Assembly (NCBI GenBank): GCA_945882215.1
Contig: CAMCWM010000031.1
Location: 1-38,302 of the forward strand
Length of the DNA: 38,302 bases
Source of the DNA: Akkermansia muciniphila
GTDB taxonomy: Bacteria > Verrucomicrobiota > Verrucomicrobiia > Verrucomicrobiales > Verrucomicrobiaceae
Direction: 5' to 3'
In this document: positions 25,363-35,000 of the stretch, piece after piece
How positions within the stretch are numbered: the first letter of the stretch is position 1
How the letters are laid out: the number at the start of each line of letters is the position of its first letter
The notes under the pieces: generated by a model
The model's database searches: none
What the model was told of the DNA's origin: nothing
The model's input: only the letters and a program-made list of their open reading frames with translations
Translations under genes and position numbers: made by a program

Positions 25363-26688
25363 TCAGATCGAGTTCAAAAAGTCGAGCAATTGCTGCACCT
25401 GCTGACTGTTGAGCCGCAGGTAGCGATCCTTGGATGCCTTCCCCTCTCCGTCGTGGGCCTTGATGGCTTCATCAACCGTCGCGGCACGTCCGTCATGCAG
25501 ATATGGGGCGCTGGCACGCAGGCCCCACAGCGGCGCGGTCTTCATGTCACGCACATCAGCGGTGCCTTGGGCGATCCCGTCGCCGAGCGCTCCCATGTCA
25601 TGCAGCAGCAGGTCGGAGAACAACCACACCTCCTTGTTGCGCAACGATGCGGAGCGGTTCGGCCCGGTGCGCATCACCGGCACATGGCAGATAGCACAAC
25701 CGGTGGTTTGAAACACATTCCTGCCCGCGGCGGCGGAAGGCGTCAGTTGCAGGCGTGGCGGCGCGCCGAGCCACTGCATGAACTCGGCCAGCCGGTCGAT
25801 GTCTCCCCTGCCCTGCGCATCCAACGTGTCCTCGGGATCAGCCACCGTGTCGTATTGGCTGAGAAGCTGGGCATTGCCATTCGGCGCGTTTTCCACCGGG
25901 AACAGGCGGTTCGTGATGCCCATCTCGTTCACATACGCCTCGCCGGAAAAGGTCAGCAGAGTGGCGATTTGTGCTTTCCAGCCAAAGCGGCCAATCATGT
26001 TACGCCCTGTCGCCGCATCCTGCACACGGGACACTTTTCCCAGCACTCCGTCCACTGGCTGCCGCCTCACGTTACGCAAAATCTCCGCGTCCGGGATCGC
26101 CTCGATCAAGCCGAGGCCAAAGAGCGGTGTGGTATTGCGCTGCGCCACCACGTTCGCCTCCGGTGGCACGACCTCATGCACCGCCGAATTGATCTCGCGC
26201 TCCTGCAACAGCGAGCCACCCAACGTCGCCAGCGGATTGAACACGCCGTTCTCCGTGCGGCCGAAACGCGTCACATTGAACACGCTCGCTCCGCCGACAG
26301 CAGGCGACGAATGGCAGATCACGCACGAAGAACCGTTGAAGATCGGTCCCAAGCCGCTGGTGTCCGTCTCCACGGCTTCGAAGTCGGCCCTGCCATCGCG
26401 AAACTCCTGCAACTCGCGCCGCGTGAGTCCTGGCAGCGGATCACCGAATTGCGGTTGTCGCGGATTGGGTGGAGGTGTTTGCGGCATCTGCGCCGGTTGC
26501 GGACGCTGCGAAGGCTGCTTCAGCGGAGGCGGAGCCGGTGGCGTCTGTGGAGCAGGCTGCCCGGCCTGGGCCGCAGGCGCGTTGCGCGGTGGTGGTGGTT
26601 GCTTTTTCGGTGCCTGGGCGCTGGCTGGCGTCACGATGGAGCACGCCAGCGCGAGCATGAGGATGGGGTGGTTGCGGATCGCTTTCAT
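25363..26688 (-). CDS. DUF1111 di-heme protein (thiol-oxidoreductase-like) with Pro-rich linker
   Basis: The 441-residue exported protein has a signal peptide (ending TPASAQA, residue 26), then a Pro/Gln/Ala-rich linker (about 29-80), then the DUF1111 domain. The domain shows PLPGLTRRELQEFRDG, the first heme site CVICH (122-126) in GPIFNGSSCVICHSSP, the APLWGLRA-type late block and a second heme site CAICH (331-335). The family is related to MauG/di-heme peroxidases and is often named thiol oxidoreductase without biochemical proof. An electron-transfer or peroxidase role in the periplasm is likely. It is divergent from a small membrane protein gene, with a palindrome in between. Confidence 0.88.
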   Translation of the reverse strand: MKAIRNHPILMLALACSIVTPASAQAPKKQPPPPRNAPAAQAGQPAPQTPPAPPPLKQPSQRPQPAQMPQTPPPNPRQPQFGDPLPGLTRRELQEFRDGRADFEAVETDTSGLGPIFNGSSCVICHSSPAVGGASVFNVTRFGRTENGVFNPLATLGGSLLQEREINSAVHEVVPPEANVVAQRNTTPLFGLGLIEAIPDAEILRNVRRQPVDGVLGKVSRVQDAATGRNMIGRFGWKAQIATLLTFSGEAYVNEMGITNRLFPVENAPNGNAQLLSQYDTVADPEDTLDAQGRGDIDRLAEFMQWLGAPPRLQLTPSAAAGRNVFQTTGCAICHVPVMRTGPNRSASLRNKEVWLFSDLLLHDMGALGDGIAQGTADVRDMKTAPLWGLRASAPYLHDGRAATVDEAIKAHDGEGKASKDRYLRLNSQQVQQLLDFLNSI

Positions 26689-26707
26689 AGCATGTGGTGT
26701 GGGTTGC

Positions 26708-26729
26708 GATCACGCCCGTGCGCGTGATC
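26708..26729. promoter_or_regulatory. Inverted repeat in the DUF1111/DUF3147 divergent spacer
   Basis: GATCACGC (26708-26715) and GCGTGATC (26722-26729) are perfectly complementary, separated by six bases. It sits 20 bp upstream of the DUF1111 start and 63 bp upstream of the DUF3147 start, a good place for an operator acting on both genes. The regulator is unknown. Confidence 0.45.
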
Positions 26730-26791
26730 TTGCTGTCCCGGGAAAGCCCGTGCGCAGAAAATCGTTACCGCATTTTTCAAACTCACCCGTC

Positions 26792-27151
26792 ATGACTCTC
26801 AAACTCCTCCTCAAATACCTCCTCAGCGCAGGCATCATCACCCTGGTGAGCGAAATGGTGAAACGCAGTGACAAAGCCGGGGCCCTGCTCGCCGCGCTGC
26901 CATTCGTGAGCATCATCACTTTGTTCTGGGTGCATTTTGAGAGTGCTCCTGAACTGCGGGCACAGAAGACCTCGGACCACATGTATTACATCTTCTGGTA
27001 CGTGCTGCCCACGCTGCCCATGTTCCTGCTCTTCCCTGCCTTTCAACGCTGGTGGGGCTTTTACGGCGCCCTCGGCGGCAGCGCAGTGCTCACCATCGCC
27101 CTCTTCGCGCTGCTGCGCGTCATCACCGCCCGCTTTGGGTTGATGCTGTGA
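26792..27151 (+). CDS. DUF3147 family small membrane protein
   Basis: From the ATG at 26792 the protein has 119 residues and four hydrophobic helices: LLLKYLLSAGIITLVSEM, GALLAALPFVSIITLFWVHF, YYIFWYVLPTLPMFLLFPAF and GGSAVLTIALFALLRVI. The cytoplasmic KRSDKAGALLAALP motif and the length match DUF3147, a family of unknown function in many proteobacteria and PVC members. A far longer open frame back to 25778 is the antisense shadow of the DUF1111 gene and is not used. It is followed 24 bp later by a dehydrogenase gene. Confidence 0.82.
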   Translation: MTLKLLLKYLLSAGIITLVSEMVKRSDKAGALLAALPFVSIITLFWVHFESAPELRAQKTSDHMYYIFWYVLPTLPMFLLFPAFQRWWGFYGALGGSAVLTIALFALLRVITARFGLML

Positions 27152-27175
27152 TCGAATCCATCTAAAAACACCGAC

Positions 27176-28279
27176 ATGAACACCAAACTTTGCCGCTGGG
27201 GCATTCTCGGCGCCGCCTTCATCGCGCGCAAAAACTGGCAGGCCATCCACGATGCCGGAAACGCCACGCTGGTTGCTGTGGCGAGCCGTGATCTGGCTCG
27301 TGCGCAGAGTTTCATCGCCGAATGCCAGGCCAGCGCGCCGCATCCCGTCGTGCCGGAAGCGATGGACAGCTACGATGCACTGCTCGCCCGACCCGACATC
27401 GACGCTGTGTACATCCCGCTGCCCACCGGGCTTCGCAAAGAATGGGTCATCCGCGCCGCGCAGGCCGGAAAACACGTCCTCGTCGAAAAACCTGTCGGTC
27501 GTGATGCAGCGGAGGTCGCCGAGATCATCACCGCGTGTGAAAAACATCGCGTGCAGTTCATGGACGGCGTCATGTTCATGCACGGACGCCGATTGAATCA
27601 TCTGCGTGGCGTGGCGGATCGGGATGTCGGACAGATCCGCCACATCGCCTCGCAGTTCAGCTTCATGAGCGACGATGAATTTCAGCGCAGCAACATCCGC
27701 GCCCACGGAACGCTCGAACCGCTCGGCTGTCTCGGCGATCTCGGCTGGTACTGCCTGCGCTTCACGCTTTGGGCCATGAACTACGCCACCCCCACCCACG
27801 TCACTGGTCACATCCATGCCGAGACGCGGCAAACCGATGACGCGCCGCCCGTGCCGATCGAGTTCTCCGGCACGCTCACCTTCGCGGGCGGCACCAGTGC
27901 CTCGTTCTACTGCTCCTTCACCGCCGCGAACGCCCAGTGGGCCATCGTCAGCGGTGACAAAGGCCTCCTGCAAGTCTCCGACTTCGTCCTGCCCTTCTCC
28001 GGCGCGCAAACCCAGTTCAGCCTCACCCGCTCTGATTTCGTCCTCGACCGCTGCCAGTTCGACATGTACGAAGGCCGCAGCATCGAAACAATCGACGAAC
28101 CCAGCAGCAACGCCCCCGGCTCGCAGGAGTCCGGCATGTTTCAAACCTTCTCCCAGCTCGTTCTCTCAGGCAAAATCGACCCGCACTGGCCGCACATCAG
28201 CCTGCTCACGCAACGTGTGCTCGACGCCTGCCTCCTTTCCGCGAAACAAGGCTCCAAAGTCGTGGAGTTGAAGGACTGA
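27176..28279 (+). CDS. Gfo/Idh/MocA oxidoreductase (dihydrodiol-dehydrogenase-like)
   Basis: The 367-residue cytoplasmic enzyme begins RWGILGAAFIARKNWQAI, the NAD(P)-binding strand and loop, followed by VAVASRDLARAQ. The EKP triad is at 104-106 (HVLVEKPVGRD). The stretch QFMDGVMFMHGRR and the GCLGDLGWYCLR block are typical of the branch that includes dimeric dihydrodiol dehydrogenase and D-xylose dehydrogenase. There is no export signal, unlike the enzyme at 11393. Its stop is immediately adjacent to the stop of the convergent TIM-barrel isomerase gene. Sugar or diol oxidation is likely; the substrate is not known. Confidence 0.9.
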   Translation: MNTKLCRWGILGAAFIARKNWQAIHDAGNATLVAVASRDLARAQSFIAECQASAPHPVVPEAMDSYDALLARPDIDAVYIPLPTGLRKEWVIRAAQAGKHVLVEKPVGRDAAEVAEIITACEKHRVQFMDGVMFMHGRRLNHLRGVADRDVGQIRHIASQFSFMSDDEFQRSNIRAHGTLEPLGCLGDLGWYCLRFTLWAMNYATPTHVTGHIHAETRQTDDAPPVPIEFSGTLTFAGGTSASFYCSFTAANAQWAIVSGDKGLLQVSDFVLPFSGAQTQFSLTRSDFVLDRCQFDMYEGRSIETIDEPSSNAPGSQESGMFQTFSQLVLSGKIDPHWPHISLLTQRVLDACLLSAKQGSKVVELKD

Positions 28280-29125
28280 TCACAAATCCAGCACCTTGTC
28301 CATGCGTCTCGCCACATCGGAAAGATAATCCCAGCTCCCGGCCTTCACCTCTGCAGCAGCCCAACCCGTGTAGTTGATCTTGGCCAGTTCAGCGCGCACG
28401 GCGGACCAGTTGATGCTGCCTTCGCCGAGCGGCTTGTCGAAACCTTTGCGCATGCCTTCGTTCATTGCCCTGTCGAGGTCGTATTCCTTCACATCGAGCT
28501 TCTGGCTCCGCTTTCCGAGCACCTGCGCCCAATGCTCCGGCACGCCCCAGCGCACCATGTTGCCGATGTCGAAATGCACCTGCACCCACGGGCTGCCCAC
28601 CTCGTCGATGAACCGCGCCATGTCGTAGGCGCTGATGAGAAACGTGTTCCAGACATTTTCGATCAGCACCTTGATCCCCTGCTTGCCCGCATGTACAGCC
28701 GCAGCCTTCATGCGCACGACCGACTCATCCCACGTCTGCTGAAGCGGCTTGCCCTGCGGATAAGCCAGCACGACAAGCATCGAGTCACCGCCGAGTTTCT
28801 GCGTGAGGTCAATGCCCGCCTCCAGCCCCTCGCTACGCCCACCGACGGTGCCGTCGATGATCAACCCGCTCTCCTTGCTCGCAGCGATCCATTCATCCGC
28901 GTTATCTGTGCTCACATGACCGAGCAGGCTCGGTTCCACCCCCTCATAGCCGCAAGCACGCAGCTTCTTGAACGCCTCCGTCAAAGTCATCCCCTGCGCC
29001 GCCTTCTGCGCCATGCCCCACTTGAGTGATTTGCGGATCTTGCCCGTGAACTGGCCGGCATGAACGCCGGAAACCGGGATCGCAGCGGCTGTGGCGGAGG
29101 AGAGAATGAATGAGCGGCGGTTCAT
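28280..29125 (-). CDS. Tat-exported sugar phosphate isomerase/epimerase-like TIM barrel
   Basis: The 281-residue protein starts with a Tat-like leader (NRRSFILSSATAAAIPVSGVHA) and then a xylose-isomerase-like/AP-endonuclease-2 TIM barrel. Metal-site features are visible: the Glu in KVLIENVWNTF, the strand VQVHFDIGNMVRWG with its His and Asp, a further His/Asn-bearing loop, and the late Glu in WAAAEVKAGSW. The WGMAQKAAQGMTL start and GYEGVEPSLLGH are typical. Exported members are frequent in Planctomycetes and Verrucomicrobia. It may epimerise or isomerise a keto-sugar made by a neighbouring dehydrogenase, but the gene points the other way and has its own promoter. Confidence 0.88.
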   Translation of the reverse strand: MNRRSFILSSATAAAIPVSGVHAGQFTGKIRKSLKWGMAQKAAQGMTLTEAFKKLRACGYEGVEPSLLGHVSTDNADEWIAASKESGLIIDGTVGGRSEGLEAGIDLTQKLGGDSMLVVLAYPQGKPLQQTWDESVVRMKAAAVHAGKQGIKVLIENVWNTFLISAYDMARFIDEVGSPWVQVHFDIGNMVRWGVPEHWAQVLGKRSQKLDVKEYDLDRAMNEGMRKGFDKPLGEGSINWSAVRAELAKINYTGWAAAEVKAGSWDYLSDVARRMDKVLDL

Positions 29126-29252
29126 GATGAGTTTGTGAACATCTCAGAAAACCGGGTCACCTGTCGAGCTTGAAACAGTGCCGCAGCCCGCTTCACCCAA
29201 ATTGCAGAAGCGATCCTTGCCGCGGATCAATCTCCCGAAGTATACTCCGCAC

Positions 29253-30451
29253 ATGCGCGCCTTGCTGATCTTGCTGTTCCTTGCCTGGAGCCTCCCTGCC
29301 CAGGAACCGAAACAACAGGCTGCCTCCGCCTCGAATGCCCACGCCTGCGAGCTGTTCCAATTCTTCCGTCAGATGACCGAGGGCAATTTCTGCTTCTCCC
29401 CGTTCAGTTCGCATCAGATTGCCAGCCTCCTCGTAGCAGCAGCGAAGGGCGAAACACAATCCGAGCTCGCGACAGTTGCCCACATGGACGATGGCACGGT
29501 GAAAGGGGCCGAAAACGCCGGAGCGTTGCGTGCCGAATTAGCAGCCACCGCAGGCAGGGGAGCACTGGCGTTGGAAATCACGAATTCGCTATGGGCGGCG
29601 GATGCCATCGGCTTTCAGCCGTCGTTTCTGGAGTCCGCCCGCTCACACTTTGGCGCGACGCTGCAAAAACTGCCGAAAGGCGACGCCACCGCCTGCGCCA
29701 CGGCTGTTAATTTCTGGGTGCGTGAGAAGACACGTGGACGTGTGCCTCAGATCGTCGGGCCAGCCTCGTTTTCACTGCCAGAACAAGCCGTCGTGGCCGT
29801 GAACACAGTGTATCTCAAAGGACGCTGGACGAGTCCATTTGATCCCAGGCTCACCAAACCACGTGCATTCCAAACGCCCAGCCAAGGCGCGGTCATGCTG
29901 CCCACCATGCTGATGCCGCTCGGCATGTTTGATTACGCAGAGGCCGAATCATGGCAGTGCCTCGAAATGCCCATGACCGGCGGTGAAGTCAGCCTGCTGA
30001 TCCTCCTGCCCAGAGATGAGCCCGCACGGCAAAAATCGAAACCGGCCTCACGCCTGAACACTGGAACGCCGTGCGCGGCGGCCTCGAAAACTGCGATGTG
30101 AATGTGATGCTGCCCCGCTTTGGCTACAGCACGCATCTCAGCCTCAAGGCGCTCTGGCAGGCGCTGGGCGCAAAGCATTTGTTTCAAGCGGGCTCCGCGG
30201 ATCTCTCCAACGGCCTGTCTGCGGGCCAATGGTTTATCAGCGACATTTCCCACGAAGCGATGATCGAAGTGAACGAACTCGGAGCCGAGGCCGCCGCTGC
30301 CACCGCCGCCCCGGCGGATCCTTTTGGCGACGCCCCGGAAAAGCCCCAACGGCGCAAGGTCAGCTTCATCGCCAATCGCCCGTTTATTTGGGTGCTGCGT
30401 CATCAAGCCACTGGATTGATCCTGTTCATGGGACGTTACGCAGGAGCTTGA
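29253..30451 (+). pseudogene. Exported serpin with one internal frameshift
   Basis: The first part (29253 to about 30031) has a signal peptide (RALLILLFLAWSLPAQ) and serpin blocks: NFCFSPFSSHQIASLL, ITNSLWAADAIGFQPSF and VAVNTVYLKGRWTSPFDP. The second part, in another frame to 30451, has the LPRFG strand, the hinge MIEVNELGAEAAAATAA and FIANRPFIWVLRHQATGLI with the final FMGRY. The frames join at an A5 run (30031-30035); one extra A restores DEPARQKIETGLTPEHW. The small-residue hinge (P17 Glu, then Ala/Thr) marks an inhibitory serpin, with a long reactive loop. All other blocks are intact, so this is a recent mutation, slippage-based expression or a sequence error. The ATG at 29253 is preferred to 29178. 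Confidence 0.88.
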
Positions 30452-30465
30452 GCATCACTCATGAC

Positions 30466-31950
30466 ATGAAACGCCGCCGCCTTCTTCAATCTGCCGCCAT
30501 GACGCTCTGCCCGGCGGCCTGCGTGGAAAAACTACGCTCTCCGCTGCCATTCGCCACTCTCGCTGATCTCGATGCCATGCTTCAGGCGAAGAACACAACA
30601 CCGCTGTTGCTTGCCGAACATTTCCTGGAGCGCATCGCAAGGCTGGACCGTTCCGGGCCGCGATTGAATGCGATCATTGAACTGAACCCTGAGGTCAAAA
30701 CGATCGCCGCCCCGTGCAAATCTGGCCTGCTGCATGGCCTGCCCATCTTGATCAAGGACAACATCGAAACCGCCGATTCCATGCAAACCACGGCAGGTTC
30801 GCTGGCACTGCGGAATCACAAACCAGCACGTGATGCGGCACTCGTCACTCGCTTGCGCGAGGCTGGAGCCGTCATCCTCGGTAAAACGAATCTCAGCGAG
30901 TGGGCAAACATTCGTTCGCCCGATTCCACCAGCGGATGGAGCGCACGCGGCGGCCTTACGCGGAATCCGCACCGGCTCACGCACAGCGCCAGCGGCTCCA
31001 GTTCCGGCTCCGCAGTCGCTGTGGCGGCAGGACTGGCTCCTGCGGCGATTGGCACGGAAACCAACGGCTCCATCGTCAGTCCGGCCAGCGCCTGTGGCAT
31101 TGTCGGCTTCAAACCAACGGTCGGCCTCATCAGCGGCAGTGGCATCATTCCGATCACTCATTGGCAGGACACGGCGGGACCGATGACACTCACCGTGCGC
31201 GATGCCGCGCTGCTCATGCAGGTTCTCAGCAAAGATTTCAGCGCAGAGTTGCCACAAGACGCACTGAAAGGCGTTCGCCTCGGCGTGCTGCGGAAACAAA
31301 GCGGCAAACACCCGCAGGTGCTCGCGCTGTTTGATGCCGCGTTGCAAAAACTGCGCGATGCCGGAGCCGTCATCGTCGATTCTGTTGAACTGCCGAACAC
31401 CCGCGAGGCCAGTTCCCTGTCCTGGAAAGCCATGCTGATCGAACTGCGCACCGATTTGAACGCTTATCTCGAACAGCGCGGCGGTGACGTGCGTTCGCTG
31501 GCGGAATTGATCGCCTTCAACAAAAAACACCGCGACGCCGAGATGCCGCACTTCGGCCAGGAATTCTTCGAGCAGGCCGAGGAACTCGGTGCGCCGGAAA
31601 TCATCGCCGCAGGCCAGAAAGCTCGCCAGCTTGCCAAAAAACTCGCCGGACCCGAAGGAATCGACACCGCGCTCAAATCTCACGATCTCGACGCCCTGAT
31701 CTGCCCCACCAACGATCCTGTCGGTGTGATCAACCTGGAAAAAGGCGACTCCAACGAGCGAGTGGCCAGCACGCCCGCTGCTGTGGCCGGTTATCCGCAT
31801 CTCACAGTGCCGCTCGGATTCGTGGAAGGTCTGCCGGTCGGTTTTTCATTCATGGGAACGACGAACTCAGACGCACGCATCCTGGCGCTCGGACACGCCT
31901 TCGAGCAACTCACTCAGGCACGGCGCGCTCCGGCCTTCAATGCCGGATAA
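30466..31950 (+). CDS. Amidase-signature family enzyme, exported
   Basis: The 494-residue hydrolase has the Ser-cisSer-Lys triad of the amidase signature family: Lys97 in PILIKDNIE, cis-Ser179 in HSASGSSSGSAVA and nucleophile Ser202 in GTETNGSIVSPAS. GIVGFKPTVG follows. The GTETNGSIVSP form resembles peptide amidases more than GatA (which has GTDTGGSIR). The N-terminus MKRRRLLQSAAMTLCPAAC has twin arginines and a Cys at position 19, so Tat export or lipoprotein processing is possible. It starts 14 bp after the serpin reading frame ends, so the two are likely co-transcribed: a protease inhibitor next to an amide hydrolase. Substrate unknown. Confidence 0.9.
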   Translation: MKRRRLLQSAAMTLCPAACVEKLRSPLPFATLADLDAMLQAKNTTPLLLAEHFLERIARLDRSGPRLNAIIELNPEVKTIAAPCKSGLLHGLPILIKDNIETADSMQTTAGSLALRNHKPARDAALVTRLREAGAVILGKTNLSEWANIRSPDSTSGWSARGGLTRNPHRLTHSASGSSSGSAVAVAAGLAPAAIGTETNGSIVSPASACGIVGFKPTVGLISGSGIIPITHWQDTAGPMTLTVRDAALLMQVLSKDFSAELPQDALKGVRLGVLRKQSGKHPQVLALFDAALQKLRDAGAVIVDSVELPNTREASSLSWKAMLIELRTDLNAYLEQRGGDVRSLAELIAFNKKHRDAEMPHFGQEFFEQAEELGAPEIIAAGQKARQLAKKLAGPEGIDTALKSHDLDALICPTNDPVGVINLEKGDSNERVASTPAAVAGYPHLTVPLGFVEGLPVGFSFMGTTNSDARILALGHAFEQLTQARRAPAFNAG

Positions 31951-31968
31951 GACACATCTTTTGCCAAG

Positions 31969-31982
31969 AAAGGCATGCCTTT
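31969..31982. promoter_or_regulatory. Perfect 14-bp palindrome upstream of the PSCyt-PSD1 gene
   Basis: AAAGGCATGCCTTT is its own reverse complement and lies 19 bp after the amidase stop and 65 bp before the ATG at 32048. It could be an operator for the next operon. No T tract supports a terminator. Known binding proteins are not recognised. Confidence 0.4.
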
Positions 31983-32047
31983 GATCGCAAAAATTCGTCT
32001 CCAACGCCCGTTAGCACAAACATACCAGTCGCCATCATTTTCATATC

Positions 32048-35000
32048 ATGATTAAAACGCTCTCCATTGCCCTTCTCGCACCCGCCGCCGCGTTCGCCGG
32101 CATCGAGTTCAACAAGGACATCCGCCCCATTCTCGCGGACGCCTGCTTCCACTGTCATGGCCCCGATCCGGGCACGCGGAAGGCGGGTCTGCGGCTCGAC
32201 ACCGAGGCGGGCTTCTTCACCGCGAAGAAGGGCGAGGAGCCGACCATCATCAAAGGCCAGCCGGACAAGAGCAGCCTCTACCAGCGCCTCCTTTCCACCG
32301 ACGAGGACGAGGTCATGCCGCCGCCGGAGTCACACAAGACGCTGAAGCCTGCCGAGATCGCCAAAATCAAGGCGTGGATTGAGGAAGGCGCTCCTTGGCA
32401 GCCGCATTGGTCGCTGATCCCACCGCAAAAGCCCGCGCTGCCTGCCGTGAAGGAGGAATCCTGGGTGAAAACACCCATCGACCGATTCGTGCTGGCCGAA
32501 CTGGAGAAAGCGGGCCTCAAACCAGCACCCGAAGCCGATGCGCACACGCTCGTGCGCCGGATCTCGCTCGATCTGACGGGGCTGCCGCCTTCGCCGGAGC
32601 TTTTGAAGACGTATGCGTCCTCGGAAAAGCTGACTGATGCGCAGCTTTCGATGCTTATCGACGAACTCATGAAATCCCCCGCCTACGGCGAGCACCGCGC
32701 CCGCTACTGGCTCGATGCCGCGCGCTATGGCGACACGCACGGCCTGCACTTCGACAACTATCGCGAGATGTGGCCTTACCGCGACTGGGTGGTGAAGGCC
32801 TTCAATCGCAACCAGCCCTTCGACCAGTTCTCCGTCGAGCAGATCGCGGGCGATTTGCTGCCGAACCGCACCGATGACCAACTCATCGCCACCGGTTTCC
32901 AGCGATGCAACATCACCACGAATGAAGGCGGCACCATCGACGAGGAAAACCTCGCCAACTACGCCGTGGACCGCGTGCAGACGATGGGCTGGGTGTACAT
33001 GGGCCTCACGACAAACTGCTCCCAGTGCCACGATCACAAATTCGATCCCATCACGCAGCGCGATTTCTACTCGCTCGCCGCGTTCTTCCGCAACACGACG
33101 CAGGGTGCCAAGGACGGCAATGTGAAGGACGGCAAAGGCCCCGTGCTGGTCATTCCCTCCGAGCAGGACAAGCCGCGCTGGGAAAAACTGCCTGCTGAGA
33201 TCGCCGCTGCCACGAAGCAGCGCGATGAACGCCGCAAGGTGGCCGGCGGTGATTTCAATGCCTGGCTCGCCTCCGCGAAGCCGGAGCATCTCGATCAGGA
33301 TGTGCCCACGAAGGGCCTGCAGGTGCATCTGCCGCTCAATGAAGGCGTCGGCAACGATGTCGCCAATGTGTGCGGAACGCCCGCCAAGGCGAAAGCGCTC
33401 GGCCAGATCTCGTGGACTCCCGGCGGCAAGCTCGGGCCTGCGCCGGTGATTAAAGCAGGCAGCACGTTTGAGGTCAGCGATGCGGGTGATTTCGAGCTGA
33501 ACCAGAAGTTCAGCTACGGCGCATGGGTCAAAGCGGGGCGCAACGGCGTCTTCGGTGCCATCATGGCCCGCATGGACGAGAAGAACGGCTATCGAGGCTG
33601 GGATCTCTGGCAGAACAATCGTGGCCTTTCCGTCCACCTTGTCGATAAATGGGAGGAAAACGCCCTCAAAGTAAGCACGCGTGAACCCGTGCTGAAGCCC
33701 GGCGAGTGGCAGCATGTGTTCGTCACTTACAATGGCAGTGGCAAGGCCTCCGGCGTGCAAATATACATCAATGGCGTGCCGCAGAAGCGCATCACCGTCG
33801 AAAAGAACACCCTCAAGCCCAAGGCCAGCATCCGCACGACCGTGCCGCTCAAGATCGGCCAGCGCAGCGAGGGCCAGCACTTCACCGAGGGTAGCGTGCA
33901 GGATGCCCGTGTGTATGACCGCATGCTCAGCGAGACGGAGATCAAGACGCTCGCCGATGTCGGCCCGCTGCGTGCCATCCTCGCCGCCGCCAGTGACAAA
34001 CGCACGCCGCAGCAGCGCAACGCGCTCTTTGCCCACTACCTCGCCACCCGCGACACCGAGTGGATGCAGCACGACAGCACCGCGAAGAAGCTCGAAGGCG
34101 AAAAAGAGACCATCAAAGGCCGCAGCCCCATCACGCATGTGCAGGAGGAGGTCATGAACGTCGCTCCGATGGCGAACATCCTCATGCGCGGCGCTTATGA
34201 CAAGGTCGGCGATCGCGTCGAGGCCGCTGTGCCTGCCGCTTTGGGCAAACTTCCGGAGAATGCCCCGAAGAACCGCCTCGGTCTCGCTCAATGGGTTGTG
34301 AGCGCAGACAATCCGCTGACTTCACGCGTCACCGTGAACCGCTTCTGGCAGGAACTCTTCGGCCAGGGCATCGTGAAGACGCCGGAGGACTTCGGCATCA
34401 TGGGCGCGGCTCCGAGCCATCCCGAGCTGCTCGACTGGCTCGCCGTTGAGTTCCGCGAGAGCGGCTGGGACATGAAGAAATTCTTCAAGCTGATGCTCAC
34501 CAGCGCCGCCTACCGCCAAAGCGCCGCCACCACGCCTGAAAAGCTCGACAAAGACCGCGACAACTCGCTTCTCAGCCGCGGCCCGCGCTTCCGCATGGAC
34601 GCCGAGATGCTGCGCGACTACGCCCTCGCCGCCAGTGGCCTGCTAACCGCGAAAATGGGCGGCCCCAGCGTGAAGCCCTACCAGCCCGAAGGCATATGGG
34701 ACGTCGTCGGCCTGCCCGGCGGTGATACGCGCAACTATGTTCAGGACAAGGGAGAAAATCTCTACCGACGCACGCTCTACACCTTCTGGAAGCGCATGGC
34801 CCCGCCGCCGAGCATGGAAGTCTTCAACGCCCCCAGCCGCGAAGTTTGCGCCGTCCGCCGCGAGCGCACCAACACCCCGCTGCAAGCCCTCGTCACGATG
34901 AACGACCCCCAATTCGTCGAAGCCGCCCGCAAGCTTGCCGAGAAGGCTCTCGCCACGAAAGAACCGCTCACCTTCATCGCCGAACGCATCCTCTGCCGTC

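Noticed and set aside
25778..27151. 457-codon reading of the DUF3147 frame
   Set aside because: The region before 26792 is antisense to the DUF1111 gene; only the last 119 codons match a known family.
26783..28144. 453-codon open frame antisense to the dehydrogenase at 27176
   Set aside because: The plus-strand gene has an intact Rossmann loop and EKP triad; the antisense frame has no motif.
32330..34291. 653-codon open frame antisense to the PSCyt-PSD1 gene
   Set aside because: It is a shadow of a high-GC gene. Its translation is rich in His, Arg and Ala without domain motifs, whereas the plus strand encodes a complete known architecture.
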